Positions 62,361 through 64,000 of a stretch of DNA of 64,000 bases are shown in pieces. A model generated the notes under the pieces. The model was not told where the DNA came from. It was given only the letters and a program-made list of their open reading frames with translations, and searched no databases. Position 1 is the first letter of the stretch, and each line of letters opens with the position of its first letter. The DNA is from Bacillota bacterium (GTDB taxonomy: Bacteria > Bacillota > Syntrophomonadia > Syntrophomonadales > Syntrophomonadaceae), in NCBI GenBank assembly GCA_023395515.1, contig JAEWZB010000045.1, forward strand, positions 1 through 64,000, written 5' to 3'. A program made the translations under genes and the position numbers.

Positions 62361-63200
62361 CTATACTCTAAGTCTTTTTAAGGTACTGACATCCTTAGCT
62401 ACTTCCTCAACAGGAGTTTCCAGAATAAATGGCAGGTTCCGCCAAAAATCATGAGTTAGTAAATTTTTAAAGCCGCTTTCACCTATAAAGCCCTCTCCAA
62501 TATGGGCATGACGGTCACGTTTGGCACCTAATTCTTTGCTGCTATCATTGGCATGAACTACCCGAATTTTATCTTGACCAATAGTATGGGCAAGTTCCTT
62601 CATTATATTATCTATTCCCAGCTGGGATGTGCAGTCATATCCGGCAGCATAAGTGTGGCAGGTGTCATAACATATTCCTATCTTATCTTTATTTTCCACA
62701 CTCTGCAATATTCTGTTTAATTCGTCAAAAGTACTACCGATTTCGGTGCCTTGCCCGGCCATAGTTTCTAAAAGAATGATAGTTTCCCCGGTATATGTAT
62801 CTAAGAGCCGGTTAAGTAAATCTGCTATGCGGACAATGCCCTCTTCCGGGGTTGAAGTAGTATAAGAACCGGGGTGCAGTACTAAAAAATCAGCCCCGAT
62901 CAGCTCACAGCGCTTAAGGTCGTGTTCAATAGTTTCTAAGGCAAAACTATACAAATCTTCCTTATGGCTGGCGGGGTTGGCAATATAGGGTATATGCACC
63001 GTAATCGGATTAATATTATGTTCACTGGTAACTTGGCGAAAATAATCTATTTCTTCCGGGGATAACTTTTTAGCTCCCCGGCCCCGGGGGTTACGCAAGA
63101 AAATTTGTAAACACTCCAGCTCTAATTCTACTGCTAAATCGGCTGTATGCTTTAATCCTTGTCCAATGGGTAAATGGGCTCCTATTCTGGGTATGTTCAA
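62361..63200 (-). CDS. nfo: Endonuclease IV (apurinic/apyrimidinic)
   Basis: 279 aa. The TIM-barrel zinc enzyme has RIGAHLPIGQGL, FLVLHPGSYTTSTPE, ILLETMAGQGTEIG, IGICYDTCHTYAAGYD, VVHANDSSKELGAKRDRHAHIGEG and PFILETPVEE, the His/Asp/Glu metal ligands of Nfo. It incises abasic sites in repair. A TTG at 63200 (LNIPRIG) is favoured because GAGAGGTG precedes it; the reading from 63218 overlaps yraN. Confidence 0.93.
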   Translation of the reverse strand: MNIPRIGAHLPIGQGLKHTADLAVELELECLQIFLRNPRGRGAKKLSPEEIDYFRQVTSEHNINPITVHIPYIANPASHKEDLYSFALETIEHDLKRCELIGADFLVLHPGSYTTSTPEEGIVRIADLLNRLLDTYTGETIILLETMAGQGTEIGSTFDELNRILQSVENKDKIGICYDTCHTYAAGYDCTSQLGIDNIMKELAHTIGQDKIRVVHANDSSKELGAKRDRHAHIGEGFIGESGFKNLLTHDFWRNLPFILETPVEEVAKDVSTLKRLRV

Positions 63201-63214
63201 AATTCTTTCACCTC

Positions 63215-63562
63215 TCAAAATGCATTATTAATATGATTAATTTTTATATTATCTCCTTGCATTAAAATGCCTATTACATCAAAACGCAATTCTTTAAAAA
63301 ACTCCTGGTGTTGTTCCAAATAAATATAGGCGGCTTTTTTTAAATGTTCTATTTTCCGGGGAGTAACAGCTTCTTCAGGAGTACCGTAGCTAGCACTGCG
63401 GCGGGTTTTGACTTCCACAAATATTAGAGCCTGGCCTTTTTTACAGATTATATCCAATTCGCCGTAACGGGTGTAGAAGTTCCGGGCCATAATTTGGTAG
63501 CCGTGCTTTTTCAAATAATTAGCCGCTATAGTTTCTCCTTTTAAGCCTAATGCTCTTTTCAT
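63215..63562 (-). CDS. yraN: YraN/UPF0102 endonuclease-like protein
   Basis: 115 aa. Restriction-endonuclease-like fold: GLKGETIAANYLKKHGY, then YGELDIICKKGQALIFVEVKTRRSASYGTPEEAV, the D-(E/Q)xK-type motif of the family. The start at 63562 follows GAGGAAAG and avoids overlap with the upstream gene (an ATG at 63583 is possible). Gene order FlhB-like, yraN is conserved in Firmicutes. Confidence 0.9.
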   Translation of the reverse strand: MKRALGLKGETIAANYLKKHGYQIMARNFYTRYGELDIICKKGQALIFVEVKTRRSASYGTPEEAVTPRKIEHLKKAAYIYLEQHQEFFKELRFDVIGILMQGDNIKINHINNAF

Positions 63563-63572
63563 TAATCTTTCC

Positions 63573-63839
63573 TCATAATTCATGGTCCATTCTATAAATA
63601 AAAGCTAAAATCTCAGCAATTATCGGATAAAGGTCCGGGGGAATTTCTTCATATAAATCTAAACTCATTAAATAATTAATCAGTTCACTATCCTCTTTTA
63701 AAGGTATGCCACTGTCTTGAGCCGTTTTTATAATACTATCGGCTATATAGCCCTTACCTTTAGCTACTACTACCGGAGCCCGGTCTATTTCGGCATCATA
63801 TCTTAAGGCTACCGCTTTTTGTTTTAGCTTGTCATCCAT
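63573..63839 (-). CDS. FlhB C-terminal-like (YlqH-type) small protein
   Basis: 88 aa. It matches the cytoplasmic switch domain of FlhB/EscU-type export proteins: AVALRYDAEIDRAPVVVAKGKGYIADSIIKTAQDSGIPLKED and LYEEIPPDLYPIIAEILAFIY. It lacks membrane segments and the cleaved NPTH segment. It corresponds to stand-alone YlqH of Bacilli, of unproven function. GGGAGG precedes the gene. Confidence 0.88.
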   Translation of the reverse strand: MDDKLKQKAVALRYDAEIDRAPVVVAKGKGYIADSIIKTAQDSGIPLKEDSELINYLMSLDLYEEIPPDLYPIIAEILAFIYRMDHEL

Positions 63840-63857
63840 CTTAATTCGCTTCCTCCC

Positions 63858-64000
63858 TTAAACGCGAATATCTATTACAAAAGGTTTTACTACTTCAGTA
63901 GTCTCCTGTAACTGTAAACGCATGGGCTCCAGACTAGTGGGAGCAACTTTAATACCTTGATAATCTACCGTATAGCCTTGGGCTTTCAGAGCATTAATAA
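63858..64000 (-). CDS. 3' end of an unidentified gene (5' part outside window)
   Basis: 47 codons ending ...LQLQETTEVVKPFVIDIRV then TAA, 18 bases before the FlhB-like gene. By position it may be the YlqG or FliK-like gene that precedes ylqH in Firmicutes. Too little is visible to decide. Confidence 0.6.
   Translation of the reverse strand, partial: INALKAQGYTVDYQGIKVAPTSLEPMRLQLQETTEVVKPFVIDIRV

Overview
The window comes from a low-GC, strictly anaerobic Gram-positive bacterium, most likely a Clostridia-class Firmicute of Peptococcaceae type. This rests on the ruvC-ruvA/BofC-like/yebC cluster, the YlqH-YraN cluster, an S-box (SAM-I) leader on metH, an agr-type peptide quorum-sensing locus, two selenocysteine formate dehydrogenases and two DMSO-reductase-family complexes. 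No tRNA, rRNA or CRISPR was seen. Almost every gene is on the minus strand, so operons read from high to low coordinates.

Layout. 1-13.9 kb is housekeeping: ruvCA, a RelE/RelB-type toxin-antitoxin pair, an aldehyde/alcohol dehydrogenase pair, a BofC-like protein, an Hsp20-like protein, yebC, an isoprenylcysteine-methyltransferase-like protein, nadE, cysK, a SAM-riboswitch-controlled metH, tatA and an HTH-TOBE (molybdate-type) regulator. 14-29.4 kb is a molybdenum/formate block. It holds a cytoplasmic NuoEF-linked Sec formate dehydrogenase with two MoeA-family proteins, FdhE, a Tat-exported Sec formate dehydrogenase FdnGHI behind a structured leader with a terminator, and the molybdate transporter ModABC, split by a MITE-like element. 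30-44 kb is a respiratory block: a polyferredoxin, a response regulator, a histidine kinase with a periplasmic c-type haem motif fused in frame to a TorD chaperone, then two DmsABC-type operons, the second led by a free torD. Both operons carry the same upstream dyad. 44-47.3 kb has a group IIC intron sitting directly behind the terminator of a radical SAM gene.

47.4-61.4 kb is a scarred accessory region. A comM...copA segment appears to have been tandemly duplicated and then collapsed, leaving a copA 3' fragment and a comM 5' fragment. Between them lie an IS200-like/RAYT element, its internally deleted derivative, a solo end, a group II intron 5' fragment, and an agr system (agrC-agrB-agrA) with TWO unannotated 37-codon agrD genes. 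The agrD genes encode the same predicted thiolactone ring, and each is followed by a gene for a secreted protein. 61.5-64 kb returns to housekeeping: folD, nfo, yraN, an FlhB-like protein and a partial gene.

How it fits together: ModABC supplies molybdate, the MoeA proteins and FdhE/TorD mature the enzymes, TatA serves export, and formate oxidation can feed electrons to the Dms-type reductases. The haem-kinase/TorD protein with its regulator and polyferredoxin is the best candidate for an undescribed system, because it could couple redox sensing to chaperone supply for the reductases it may regulate.
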